A stretch of 64,000 nucleotides of DNA. Origin: Bacillota bacterium (GTDB lineage Bacteria; Bacillota; Clostridia; Lachnospirales; Lachnospiraceae). The notes under the pieces were generated by a model, which was not told the origin of the DNA, ran no database searches, and saw only the letters and a list, made by a program, of their open reading frames with translations. Position 1 is the stretch's first letter. The number at the start of each line of letters is the position of its first letter. This document shows, in pieces, positions 17,489 through 25,919 of this stretch. Location: positions 42,375 to 106,374 of the forward strand of contig JAEWMB010000045.1 of the NCBI GenBank assembly GCA_023457255.1, given 5' to 3'. A program made the translations under genes and the position numbers.

Positions 17489-17947
17489 TCATGACATCCC
17501 ATTTACCGTCTTATATTTATAAAGCATTTCCGCATGATTTTGTTCTTCCACTTGGATATCAGCCAGTAATTTCCGGATACTTGGATCACCAAACACAAAA
17601 ACATCCGAATTATATTCAGAGGAAACCAGCTTTTCAGTAGCGATACAATCCGTGGCTAAATAGCAATCGGAATCTTTATTCTGCAACTGACTCTCTGTGT
17701 TATATGTTGCAGCCGGATTATATTCTCTGCCGCTGCTATCATTACAATCACAGCTTGGTACTTGTCCTGTAAGGACTTGTTCAAGAGAATCATAGTGCTG
17801 CTGCTCCCTTTCCTGCAAATTTTTAAACAAGTCTTTTAATACAGGATCTTTTGCTTCATTGTGATATTTTTCATATTTCTTAATGCACATTTCCTCTTGA
17901 GTCTGTAAATCTTTGATTGCTGCTGATTCTTTCTGATTTAATATCAT
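17489..17947 (-). CDS. Ferritin-like, coat-type protein
   Basis: The 152-residue product has two helical blocks: ESAAIKDLQTQEEMCIKKYEKY...KDLFKNLQEREQQHYDSLEQV near residues 7-60 and DPSIRKLLADIQVEEQNHAEMLYKY at the end. The spaced Glu and QQHYD/QNHAEM motifs are those of ferritin-like proteins found among clostridial spore-coat and rubrerythrin-related proteins. A Cys/Asn-rich insertion separates the blocks. Whether it binds iron is unknown. The ATG at 17947 is chosen over one 21 codons upstream because GGAG lies at the right distance, inside the loop of a perfect hairpin. Spore association is inference only. Confidence 0.65.
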   Translation of the reverse strand: MILNQKESAAIKDLQTQEEMCIKKYEKYHNEAKDPVLKDLFKNLQEREQQHYDSLEQVLTGQVPSCDCNDSSGREYNPAATYNTESQLQNKDSDCYLATDCIATEKLVSSEYNSDVFVFGDPSIRKLLADIQVEEQNHAEMLYKYKTVNGMS

Positions 17948-17978
17948 GGTTATAATCTCCTTTAACATCATTATAACC
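17948..17978 (-). promoter_or_regulatory. Perfect inverted repeat around the ribosome-binding site of the coat-type gene
   Basis: GGTTATAAT (17948-17956) and ATTATAACC (17970-17978) form a 9-bp perfect stem with a 13-base loop that holds the GGAG ribosome-binding site. The stem abuts the start codon. It could be an RNA switch for translation, or a DNA operator downstream of the promoter. The remainder of 17979-18286 shows nothing I can name. Confidence 0.6.
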
Positions 17979-18286
17979 TTATTATAAGATTGATTAATCT
18001 TTTTATACATACGAACTGTTTATTTCTAATCTTTAGTATCTTAGGTATCTATTTGAAATAAATATAAAAATGTCTCTTCTATAACCATAAACAAACAATG
18101 AAAAATTATATGAATTACTTCTTAACAAATTCTCTGTTTCCAAGCCCAACTATTAACTATCGAAGTAAACTTCCTCCGATAAATGGTATTTTCCGTCCGT
18201 CATATCTTCTAGGATGTCTGATAGGAAGCAAACAGTAGATATTTTTAAAGAGATTTTATTTGGTAGGAAACCCGCGGGAAAATAAA

Positions 18287-18324
18287 AAAGTCAAGGGAAT
18301 CAGATTACTCAAACCCTTGACTTT
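18287..18324 (-). terminator. Terminator of the tRNA-Trp transcript
   Basis: On the minus strand an 11-bp stem (AAAGTCAAGGG / CCCTTGACTTT) is followed by a T-rich run (TTTTTTATTTT). It starts about 13 bases after the tRNA 3' end. Confidence 0.85.
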
Positions 18325-18336
18325 ACTAGCTTTTAA

Positions 18337-18409
18337 CAGGGGCAGTAGGACTTGAACCCACGACCTGCGGTTTTGGAGACCGTTATTCTACCAACTGAAC
18401 TATACCCCT
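18337..18409 (-). tRNA. tRNA-Trp (CCA anticodon)
   Basis: The 73-base gene folds with a 7-bp acceptor stem AGGGGTA/TGCCCCT, a D arm (AGTTCAGTTGGTAGAAT), an anticodon loop CTCCAAA with anticodon CCA, and a TPsiC arm with GGGTTCAAGTC. The 3' CCA is not encoded. The product is the effector expected for the T-box leader of trpS at 63551-63820. Confidence 0.95.
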
Positions 18410-18448
18410 ATATTTATGATTTTTACATGCCACTCACTGTGCTATATC

Positions 18449-18477
18449 ATAATACTATGAATTGTCACAATTGTCAA
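18449..18477 (-). promoter_or_regulatory. Strong sigma-A promoter for tRNA-Trp
   Basis: On the minus strand TTGACA (18472-18477), a 17-base spacer and TATTAT (18449-18454) lie 40 bases before the tRNA. Confidence 0.8.
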
Positions 18478-18766
18478 GAGAAATATGAATATAATCTTTT
18501 TCATATAATCTTTTTTATAATCTTTTTAAACTGAAACGACTGAAACGCTGATAAATCGTTCCTTTCCCCCATATTCTCACCTTTATTACAACTCAGAATA
18601 CATTAATAACATACTCCTTATTTTAACAATAAGTTAAACAGCAGTTTATTTCATCTGCCAAACGATACAAATCGATCATATTTATTGCACATTATACAGA
18701 CAATAGATAATAACCGACATACTCAAATAGTTTAATCTGATCCAGACCACCTATAACCATAATGTT

Positions 18767-19003
18767 ATGCACGATTTCCGTGCAGGAATAGGAGCTATGA
18801 TGTTAAATTCATCCAATAATCCCAAACATGCAGATTCAAAGGCATGGAATCAAGCTGCAAATGACTTTTGTTTTTATGATAAGGCACCTATCTGTGCCAA
18901 TAATCCATATGCAAAACTTTATCTTAATTCTAGTAAAGACTCAAATAAGCTTGTCACTCCGGATAATTATGACAAGGGGCTTAATACTCAAGAGATTCCA
19001 TGA
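18767..19003 (+). CDS. Small open frame of unknown status
   Basis: This 78-codon frame starts MHDFRAGIGAMMLNSSNNP and is rich in Asn, Ala, Asp and Lys, a protein-like composition. It has no ribosome-binding site before the ATG, and the frame stays open about 12 codons further upstream. I recognise no family. It may be a fragment of a lost gene or a chance frame. A strong hairpin follows at 19024-19063, but that also serves the convergent oxidoreductase gene. Nothing else is evident in 18478-18766. Confidence 0.3.
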   Translation: MHDFRAGIGAMMLNSSNNPKHADSKAWNQAANDFCFYDKAPICANNPYAKLYLNSSKDSNKLVTPDNYDKGLNTQEIP

Positions 19004-19023
19004 TAAAGAACTTAACTGCAAAA

Positions 19024-19063
19024 GAGGTGTATCAAATGTATACATACACATTTGATACACCTC
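19024..19063. terminator. Strong bidirectional hairpin after the FAD oxidoreductase gene
   Basis: A 16-bp perfect stem, GAGGTGTATCAAATGT (19024-19039) with its complement at 19048-19063, and an eight-base loop. It is the most stable plain hairpin in this part of the window and lies about 75 bases past the stop of the oxidoreductase gene. Confidence 0.7.
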
Positions 19064-19137
19064 CTGGATTTTAAGCAATTGTGACAGCGCTCTGATTTTC
19101 ATAAGAATTCTTTAAAAAAGCTATCCTCTGCTATAAA

Positions 19138-20538
19138 TTATATTAATTTTCTGCCCATTAAAACACCCATAACGGATGCCATCATAAGACCTCTTGTCCA
19201 TCCGGAAGAATCACCTAAACAATAAAGTCCCTTAATGTTTGTATCAAATTCCGGAGTCATCTTAATGCGGTTGCTATAAAACTTTAATTCCGGTGAATAT
19301 AATAAAGTTTCTGAACTTGCAAATCCAGGAACTACATTATCTACTGCCTGAATAAAGTTTATAATATTAGTCATTGCACGATATGGCATTGCTGCTGTAA
19401 TATCTCCCGCAACAGCATCCGGCAGTGTTGGTTTTACATTGGATTGACTTAATTCTTTAGGCCAGGTTCTTTTTCCGGAAAGAATATCTCCATATCGCTG
19501 TACTAAGATGTGTCCGCAGCTTAACATATTGGTCAATTCACCAACCTTTTGCGCATAAGCAATTGGCTGATTAAATGGAACACTAAAATTATGAGAAACA
19601 AGAATAGCAAGGTTGGTATTGTCTGACTTCATTTCCTTGTAAGAATGACCATTTACTACTGCCAAGTCATTATCATAATTTTCTTGACTGACAAATCCTC
19701 CTGGATTTTGGCAGAAGGTACGTACCTTATTCTTAAACGGAGCCGGATACCCAATTAACTTAGATTCATATAGTACCTTATTTACATCCTCCATAATCTC
19801 GTTACGTACTTCCACACGAACACCAATATCTACAGTTCCCGGCTGGTGGGCAATATCATGTTCTTCACATATTTTTTCAAGCCAGTCCGCACCTTTGCGT
19901 CCTGTTGCAACAACAATGCTATCTCCCATTAACTGAATACAATCATCATGTTTTACAACATTTTCAATGATTGCACCGGTACAGGTACTATCTTCAATAA
20001 TAATATTTTTACATATATAATTAAAATAAATGTCCACACCGTTTTCTAACAGATATTCTTCAATGCTTTGATAAATCATTTGAGCCTTCTCTGTTCCAAG
20101 GTGACGAATTGGGCAGTCTACCAATTTTAAACCAGCCTGAATCGCTCTTTTACGAATTTCCTTAGTTTTTTCCGGCTGGCTAATCCCCTCAATCTTGTCA
20201 TCCGCACCAAACTCCAAGTAAATTCCGTCGGTATAATGAATTGTTTCTTGAGCAAGATCTTCACCAGTAAGAGTTGGTAAATCTCCACCCACTTCATAGC
20301 TTAAAGACAATTTCCCATCTGAAAAAGCTCCAGCACCGGAAAATCCTGTTGTAATATGGCAAAAAGGTTTACAATTCACACATTGCTTAGTTTTTGTTTT
20401 TGGACAGCTTCTTTTTTCTACGGAACGTCCTTTTTCAACAATAGCAATCTTTTTCATGCTTCCCTTTTTGATCATCTCAAGCGCAGTAAAGATACCTGCT
20501 GGTCCAGCACCAATAATCACGACATCATAGTGTTTCAT
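19138..20538 (-). CDS. Uncharacterised FAD-dependent oxidoreductase with Cys-rich loop
   Basis: The 466-residue protein begins with a dinucleotide-binding fold, VVIIGAGPAGIFTALEM (about residues 6-22). It then has a Cys cluster (C-x8-C-x2-C-x3-C near residues 45-61) and TTGFSGAGAFSDGKLSL. This pattern belongs to the conserved FAD-dependent dehydrogenases of unknown substrate (COG2509 type). The C-terminus carries GLYCLGDSSGWTRGLMMASVMG, a typical FAD-contacting end. The start at 20538 is preferred over one two codons earlier because AAAGGAAG then has normal spacing. It is transcribed alone from a consensus promoter. Confidence 0.85.
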   Translation of the reverse strand: MKHYDVVIIGAGPAGIFTALEMIKKGSMKKIAIVEKGRSVEKRSCPKTKTKQCVNCKPFCHITTGFSGAGAFSDGKLSLSYEVGGDLPTLTGEDLAQETIHYTDGIYLEFGADDKIEGISQPEKTKEIRKRAIQAGLKLVDCPIRHLGTEKAQMIYQSIEEYLLENGVDIYFNYICKNIIIEDSTCTGAIIENVVKHDDCIQLMGDSIVVATGRKGADWLEKICEEHDIAHQPGTVDIGVRVEVRNEIMEDVNKVLYESKLIGYPAPFKNKVRTFCQNPGGFVSQENYDNDLAVVNGHSYKEMKSDNTNLAILVSHNFSVPFNQPIAYAQKVGELTNMLSCGHILVQRYGDILSGKRTWPKELSQSNVKPTLPDAVAGDITAAMPYRAMTNIINFIQAVDNVVPGFASSETLLYSPELKFYSNRIKMTPEFDTNIKGLYCLGDSSGWTRGLMMASVMGVLMGRKLI

Positions 20539-20682
20539 CTGCATCTTCCTTTCGGTAATTCCTACATCAATTTACTGATTCGAAACTTTATTCTGTTACG
20601 ATAAAGCGGTGAAAAATCAATTGCGTCCATATCCCCTTATTTTCATTGCTGATATGCTTACAATAGTTTCTTAACCTCATTT

Positions 20683-20711
20683 ATTATAGATGACCTTAAA
20701 ACTTGTGTCAA
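20683..20711 (-). promoter_or_regulatory. Consensus sigma-A promoter for the FAD oxidoreductase
   Basis: On the minus strand TTGACA (20706-20711), a 17-base spacer and TATAAT (20683-20688) form a perfect consensus promoter about 145 bases before the start codon. Confidence 0.85.
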
Positions 20712-20793
20712 GCAAGAGCTGAGATACCAACCATACCCTTAGTAAAATATATCTCTTGGAAATTTTATAAAACAATACATCACTCATAGCAAA

Positions 20794-20826
20794 AGGCGCC
20801 CGATGAAACTATCTCACCTGGCACCT
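20794..20826 (-). terminator. Terminator of the chemoreceptor gene
   Basis: On the minus strand AGGTGCC...GGCGCCTTTT forms a stem, with further GGTGA/TCATC pairing inside, 34 bases after the chemoreceptor stop. Confidence 0.7.
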
Positions 20827-20859
20827 GTAAATGCTGCTTACAATTTTTATGTTCAAGCC

Positions 20860-22599
20860 TTAAATCTTAAATCGTTCCACTATCTTTTGCAGGTCCTTTG
20901 CATGCTGCATCGATTCAGATACTTTCTCTGATGTTTTTCCGGTAAGCTCAACTGTATTCGAAGTCTTTTGAGCAATGTCTGTTACTCCGCTTGCTGCCTC
21001 CGATATTGTATCATTAATTCCCTTGATTGCTTCCGCTATGTCTTTAATTGTTGCCTGCAGTCCGCCTATGGAATTATTGATTATTGACATACTATCATTA
21101 AATTTAAGCGCATCATCGGAATACTGTGTGCTTACATTGCGAAATCCAGTATAATCATTCAATACTGTAGTTTCTAAGAAATACAATGTCTTAGATAAAC
21201 AATCTGCCATATTGTTGACCGAATCTTGTACTTCTTCTACTATATCTGTAATATCTTTCACTGTTTTTGCAGACTGATTTGCCAAGTTGCCAATCTCAGT
21301 TGCTACAACCGCGAATCCCCTTCCTGACTCGCCGGCCCTTGCCGCCTCAATCGATGCATTCAAGGACAGTAAACTTGTCTGGGAGGCAATATCCATAATT
21401 GCCTTTGAGAGGGTTTGAATTCTTTCCACTGATTTTGATTTTTCAATTGCAGTTGTTGTCCTCTCCTTCACATCTTCATACATTTGTTTTGTAAGCTCAC
21501 TGGCATGTTCTGTACTAATATGAAGTTCTTTGGCTCTTTGCATAATTTCCTGAGCCATTGACCTTCCTTCTTGTGTAAGCTGATTAATTTCTTTTGTATT
21601 GTCTTCAATATGAACAATATTTGCATTAATTGCTTCCGTTGTTGCAGATGTTTCTTCCATACCGGCAGCTAGCTCCTCTGCTGTCGCTGAATTATCACTC
21701 GAATTTTCATTTACCTCACCGGCATAACGACTTAATTCTTCCGCATTGCTACCAATACTTTTTGAGGCATTCGCCAAACTCTCAATCATAATCATAACAT
21801 TATCACGCATTTTATCAATAGAACGGCTCATTTCACCGAATTCATCCCGATGAGTATTCAGTCTCTTCTGCCTGTCGTCTTCAGAAAAATTAAGGTTTGA
21901 GATACGATTTACCGCCTCTGTTATAATAATTGTAGGTTTTGCTAATATGTAAGCAATCACTGTTCCTATGAGAGTTGCCAATATTAATACAAAGATATTA
22001 CCATAGAGCATTTTCCTATTAAACTGTTCTCTTGGCAACATAATATCTGACTCATCCGCAGTTAGCACAAGAATGGAGTTATCCGCTTCCGATATATAAT
22101 ATCCCGCATATTTCATAACTCCCTGAAATTCATAAGTTATCGTGTTATTCTCAGGGATAACCCCCTGATTCAACTGCTCTACAATTCCCTTCACAACCGA
22201 ATTCTCAACCTCTGCACCAACTTTACTTTCGGTAGGATGGTATAACATAACGCCATTTTGGTCAACTACATACGCATAACTGGATGGAATTCCTTCCAGA
22301 GAAATCCCATGAAGAAGGGAAGTAAAATCCTCGTAGGTTAAAGCCTGACTTTTCGCATTCGTCTCATTCTCCAGCAAATGTCCATAAGCATTGGTAACAT
22401 CCATCATACCTACCTTTGTTTTCTCATCGATTACTTTTTCGAAATTTGGTAAGGCTGTTAGAAGGTTAAATACTGATGCAATGGCTGTAATTAGAAGTAC
22501 AACTCCAATCACTTTAACCTTCATGGTACGAAACATACTTGTTTTTACTGTTTTTTTAACTTCTTTTGTCATCTCTTTTTCTTTTAATTCTACTTTCAT
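20860..22599 (-). CDS. Methyl-accepting chemotaxis protein
   Basis: This transmembrane chemoreceptor has 579 residues. Order: cytoplasmic tail; TM1 near 30-50; an extracellular Cache-type sensor ([20 protein letters not shown] and [19 protein letters not shown]); TM2 near 200-222; HAMP; then the signalling hairpin with tip [27 protein letters not shown] split across two helices. The ligand is unknown. GGAGGTAATG precedes the ATG. A sigma-28-type promoter upstream links it to the motility regulon, and a terminator follows, so it is expressed alone. Confidence 0.95.
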   Translation of the reverse strand: MKVELKEKEMTKEVKKTVKTSMFRTMKVKVIGVVLLITAIASVFNLLTALPNFEKVIDEKTKVGMMDVTNAYGHLLENETNAKSQALTYEDFTSLLHGISLEGIPSSYAYVVDQNGVMLYHPTESKVGAEVENSVVKGIVEQLNQGVIPENNTITYEFQGVMKYAGYYISEADNSILVLTADESDIMLPREQFNRKMLYGNIFVLILATLIGTVIAYILAKPTIIITEAVNRISNLNFSEDDRQKRLNTHRDEFGEMSRSIDKMRDNVMIMIESLANASKSIGSNAEELSRYAGEVNENSSDNSATAEELAAGMEETSATTEAINANIVHIEDNTKEINQLTQEGRSMAQEIMQRAKELHISTEHASELTKQMYEDVKERTTTAIEKSKSVERIQTLSKAIMDIASQTSLLSLNASIEAARAGESGRGFAVVATEIGNLANQSAKTVKDITDIVEEVQDSVNNMADCLSKTLYFLETTVLNDYTGFRNVSTQYSDDALKFNDSMSIINNSIGGLQATIKDIAEAIKGINDTISEAASGVTDIAQKTSNTVELTGKTSEKVSESMQHAKDLQKIVERFKI

Positions 22600-22719
22600 A
22601 TCGCATTACCTCCATTTTATTATCCATTTGTTCCCTTGTTCTGTCATTTTCTACTTTTATTTTACCACATTATTCACCATTTAGAATATATAATATTGCA
22701 CTCTACATATTTCATGTAT

Positions 22720-22747
22720 TTATCGGCTAATTCCAGACATAAGTTTA
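22720..22747 (-). promoter_or_regulatory. Sigma-28 (SigD)-type promoter of the chemoreceptor gene
   Basis: On the minus strand TAAA (22744-22747), a 16-base spacer and GCCGATAA (22720-22727) match the flagellar/chemotaxis sigma consensus (TAAA-N15-GCCGATAA), with an exact -10 octamer, about 120 bases before the start codon. Confidence 0.72.
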
Positions 22748-22868
22748 TAATTTTAGATTCTTAACTTTTATTTCAAAATTGTTCCAATTATTCGAATAGC
22801 TTCATGCATAAAAAAATGTAAATATTTGTTGGATTTTATCACATATTTCACAAAAAGTAAAATTGTAA

Positions 22869-22901
22869 TTGACTAATATTGGTAAAGCTGATATATTAGT
22901 C
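22869..22901 (+). promoter_or_regulatory. Promoter with spanning palindromic operator for the TAXI lipoprotein gene
   Basis: TTGACT (22869-22874), a 17-base spacer and TATATT (22892-22897) form a good promoter. A perfect inverted repeat GACTAATAT (22871-22879) / ATATTAGTC (22893-22901) overlaps both boxes, as a repressor site would. Downstream at 22950-22974 a small CGTAACT/AGTTACG hairpin lies in the leader. Confidence 0.7.
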
Positions 22902-23016
22902 GAGGTGATTCAAAAACCTTATATACAGGAAAAGCATACTTAATATCGTAACTCTTCACAGCAAGTTACGTTGTCTACGTTACTTTATCGACCGTCTAAA
23001 TTAAGAAGGAGTATTT

Positions 23017-24003
23017 ATGAGTAAGTGTATTTTAAACAAGCATCCTAGCTTGTTCTCTCTTGTTCTCCTCATGTTGCTGCTAACCGGATGCAATAAGATC
23101 AGCTCCCCTCATCCCCCACAGACTTTATATATATCAACCGCATCCTCATCCGGACCACTTTATCAACTTGGGGACCTATTTTCAACCCTTTGGACTAATG
23201 AGCTATCTTATATTACTGCAAATTCCTATGAAAGCAATGGTGGGATAGAGAATTTAGCTTTACTAAAACAAGGAGATGCTAATGTTACATTTGCTGTAAC
23301 AAGCATCTTATATGAATCTTATCATGGGATTGGAGACTTTGATGAGAAACCAAACGATAAATTACGCATTATCGCAGGTTTATACTATAACCCAAACCAG
23401 ATTATTGTCTCAAATGATACAAATGCAAAATTTCTCACTGACTTAAAAGAACTTACTTTTTCCCCCGGCGTAATTGGAAGCACCACTGTTAAAGAAGCTA
23501 CTCATCATTTTAAAGCTTTGGGTTTTAATTTATCCGAATACTGTAATTTAGTTTATGCCGGACCGACAGAATCCGTTGAATTATTGCAAAACAATACTAT
23601 AAAGGGTGCATGGATTATGTCTGGTATTCCAAACCAAGCAGTAAGTGAAATAATGAGTAAAGCCGAAGCCCGTCTAATCAGTATCAGCGATTTAATAATC
23701 CATCAGCTCCAGCAGGACCATCCCTGGTATACTAAGTACATAATTCCCGCGGGCACCTATGAAAATCAAGATACCGATATAACTACTTCTGCAGTTAAGT
23801 TAGCATTATGCACGACTGCCGACTTAGATGAAGAAACGGTCTATGATTTAACAAAAACCTTATGGGAGCATATGGATTCATTAAAGGAGAACAACAGCAC
23901 GTTACGCTCTGTCAGTCTAGAGAGGGCTGTCACAGACCTGGCCGGTTTGCCTTTGCACGAAGGTGCAATAAAATATTACAAAGAAATAGGCATTATGAAG
24001 TAA
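23017..24003 (+). CDS. TAXI-family solute-binding lipoprotein (orphan)
   Basis: The 328-residue protein starts with a lipoprotein signal peptide ending LLLTGC, so Cys-25 is probably lipidated. The mature part begins LYISTASSSGPLYQLGDLFS and continues with NGGIENLALLKQGDANVTFA and the ATHHFKALGF segment. These are typical of TAXI (TRAP-associated extracytoplasmic immunogenic) binding proteins. Known relatives work with a fused TRAP permease that imports organic acids. No TRAP permease lies nearby, so the partner must be elsewhere or the protein acts as a sensor. AAGGAG precedes the ATG. The promoter carries a perfect palindrome. Confidence 0.85.
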   Translation: MSKCILNKHPSLFSLVLLMLLLTGCNKISSPHPPQTLYISTASSSGPLYQLGDLFSTLWTNELSYITANSYESNGGIENLALLKQGDANVTFAVTSILYESYHGIGDFDEKPNDKLRIIAGLYYNPNQIIVSNDTNAKFLTDLKELTFSPGVIGSTTVKEATHHFKALGFNLSEYCNLVYAGPTESVELLQNNTIKGAWIMSGIPNQAVSEIMSKAEARLISISDLIIHQLQQDHPWYTKYIIPAGTYENQDTDITTSAVKLALCTTADLDEETVYDLTKTLWEHMDSLKENNSTLRSVSLERAVTDLAGLPLHEGAIKYYKEIGIMK

Positions 24004-24017
24004 CTTCTAACCCTTCC

Positions 24018-24071
24018 GCAGCTTTTGCCATAGCAAAAGCTGCTGCATTAAGAATAAAACGCAGCAGCTTT
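24018..24071. terminator. Two overlapping, mutually exclusive hairpins between convergent genes
   Basis: An 11-bp perfect stem GCAGCTTTTGC/GCAAAAGCTGC (24018-24043, loop CATA) overlaps a second 11-bp perfect stem AAAGCTGCTGC/GCAGCAGCTTT (24036-24071). Both cannot form at once. They lie between the TAXI gene and the convergent permease gene and probably terminate both. Confidence 0.7.
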
Positions 24072-24078
24072 CATAAGC

Positions 24079-25053
24079 CTACTCTTCCTTATCAAATTCT
24101 TTCTTTTCAAGGCTGGTAATTCCTTCTGCTAAAATCATCTCCTCTGAAAATTCTTCTTCCACTTGTTTTGCTAAATCTTTGGTAAACAGAAGATACTCTT
24201 CATTTTCTGACTCCTTATCCATCTCCCCTTGACTTGATGTATCTTCCTCCTCCGGTAACATGGAGTCATACTCGTACCCATCGCGATTATATGGTAATTC
24301 CTCCGGCATCCCTATATAATCCTCTGTCTCTTTCCTCTTGCTGCGTGCCCGCTTAAGGCTTTCGGCCTCCTCCTCAAAATTATCTTCTGCTCCGGTCAGT
24401 TTCTTTTTAATTGCAGCAAAGATTCCCTCAATGAGAATCGTTATAATAAGATAGAAAATTATACATACGAAAATGGAGAAGAACGGATACATCGTTCTTT
24501 GCCCTATCCTAAGCATTACCTCCGTTAAATCATTTACTGAAATATAGGAAACAATGGTAGTCCATTGTAAAAGTAAGATTGCCAGCCGCTTTACCATGAA
24601 TAAAGTATCTTCTACCGTCTGTGGCAACGTTACGGTAAAATAGACCTGCTTCAATCGCCGAATCACAGCCGTATCCTGATGCTTTTTTGCTTCCCGCACC
24701 TGTCTTGCAATGATTTGTGCAAAATGTCCTGCTCCATATAATCCAATTGCAAGTCCTGAAATTAGAGTAATGCTGAAATGGAAACGTTTAAAAACTACAT
24801 AATAAAATAAAAGAAGTAATAATACTACCGGTGTACTACGAAGCACAAAGCTAACCGCATGTGCTAATCCCGAAATTCCTCTCTTGTGGTATGACATAAA
24901 ATAACTTAACACTGAACCGATTACTACTGTAACTGCCCCTGCAATTATTACTAAAATAATTGTCGTAATGACACTTTTTGCGATTAGATAATATGCTCCA
25001 CCTGAGATCAGATTGTTATTTATCGCATCAAAGATATTTCTGATAAAATTCAT
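24079..25053 (-). CDS. Amino-acid-type ABC transporter permease with long acidic C-terminal tail
   Basis: The first ~225 residues form a polar-amino-acid (HisM/ArtQ-type) permease: helices near 20-50 and 60-90, VLRSTPVVLLLLLFYYVVF, the substrate-pathway segment GLAIGLYGAGHFAQIIAR, and an ATPase-contact region around RRLKQVYFTVTLPQTVEDT. About 100 extra C-terminal residues are very rich in Glu and Asp and lack a known domain. The usual ATPase gene is absent from the operon. AGGAGG precedes the ATG, 14 bases after the binding-protein gene. Function as an importer depends on an ATPase encoded elsewhere; this is inference. Confidence 0.85.
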   Translation of the reverse strand: MNFIRNIFDAINNNLISGGAYYLIAKSVITTIILVIIAGAVTVVIGSVLSYFMSYHKRGISGLAHAVSFVLRSTPVVLLLLLFYYVVFKRFHFSITLISGLAIGLYGAGHFAQIIARQVREAKKHQDTAVIRRLKQVYFTVTLPQTVEDTLFMVKRLAILLLQWTTIVSYISVNDLTEVMLRIGQRTMYPFFSIFVCIIFYLIITILIEGIFAAIKKKLTGAEDNFEEEAESLKRARSKRKETEDYIGMPEELPYNRDGYEYDSMLPEEEDTSSQGEMDKESENEEYLLFTKDLAKQVEEEFSEEMILAEGITSLEKKEFDKEE

Positions 25054-25067
25054 ACTCTTTCCTCCTA

Positions 25068-25919
25068 TTACTCTAAAACCAAATAAGCATATTGATTCAT
25101 TGTATAGTAACCGTCAGTCATACAATATGTTTTTTTCGTGTCCACGGTATTTTTACTAGTGCCATAACTAAAAAGCACGTCTACCTTACCGGCCATTAGC
25201 ATGGAAAAGCTCGTATCATTCTGAAGATATACAAGTCGTATCTCTTTTTCTAAAACTTTTCCCACTTCCTGCATCAAGGCCACACTAAATCCATAAGGCT
25301 TCTGCTCAAAGTCTACCATATCAATCGGAGGTAGTGCTCCTGTAACGCCCACATAAATTGTACCATTAATCCCTGAAATTTTATCAAAATCTTTAGCATA
25401 CACCGGCTTGATTTCTTCTGCCTCAATATAAGTGGATACGAGGGAATCTAACGTTCCATTCTCTTTTACCATTTTTAATGCATTATTAATATCATCCTTT
25501 AGTGCTTGATTTTTGACTGAGAGTGCCATACCAAACTCAAGTCTGTCTTCGGAGGCTTTTGGTATCTCAAGCTTTCGAAGACCCGTTTCTGTTCGCGCTA
25601 AATAATCTGCTGTTACGTCAGCAAACCAAGCTGCCTGTATCTCATTGGTTTTCAGTGCCAAGAGTGTCTCTGTAACATCTTTATAAGAGCGATATCCGCT
25701 TAGCTTAACTCCCAGTATACTATCAAATAATATCCTTGCACTATTATCCGGCATCTTAGAAGATACACCACCCATTGTCTTTCCGTTTAATTCCACCACA
25801 GCTTCTAATTTTTCAGAGGTTACTTTAGCTCCATCATTATACATTCCTGCACCGGCACATATTAGACAAAGGATTGCAAGAACTGCAACCGTTATCCATT
25901 TTGATCTCGTTCTCATCAT
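25068..25919 (-). CDS. Family-3-type substrate-binding protein with swapped (circularly permuted) halves
   Basis: The 283-residue protein has an N-terminal signal or anchor helix. The next ~125 residues look like the second half of a family-3 binding protein: LNGKTMGGVSS, YRSYKDVTETLLALKTNEIQ, then LKMVKENGTLDSLVSTYIE, which is normally the C-terminus. After that comes what is normally the beginning: TIYVGVTGALPPIDMVDFEQ, KPYGFSVALMQEVGKVLEK and LMAGKVDVLFSYGT. Both halves together make one full fold in permuted order. Its start codon overlaps the stop of the propeller gene (ATGATGA), so the two are translationally coupled. It probably delivers an amino-acid-like ligand to the permease downstream. 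A truncated tandem of two proteins is the alternative. Confidence 0.8.
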   Translation of the reverse strand: MMRTRSKWITVAVLAILCLICAGAGMYNDGAKVTSEKLEAVVELNGKTMGGVSSKMPDNSARILFDSILGVKLSGYRSYKDVTETLLALKTNEIQAAWFADVTADYLARTETGLRKLEIPKASEDRLEFGMALSVKNQALKDDINNALKMVKENGTLDSLVSTYIEAEEIKPVYAKDFDKISGINGTIYVGVTGALPPIDMVDFEQKPYGFSVALMQEVGKVLEKEIRLVYLQNDTSFSMLMAGKVDVLFSYGTSKNTVDTKKTYCMTDGYYTMNQYAYLVLE

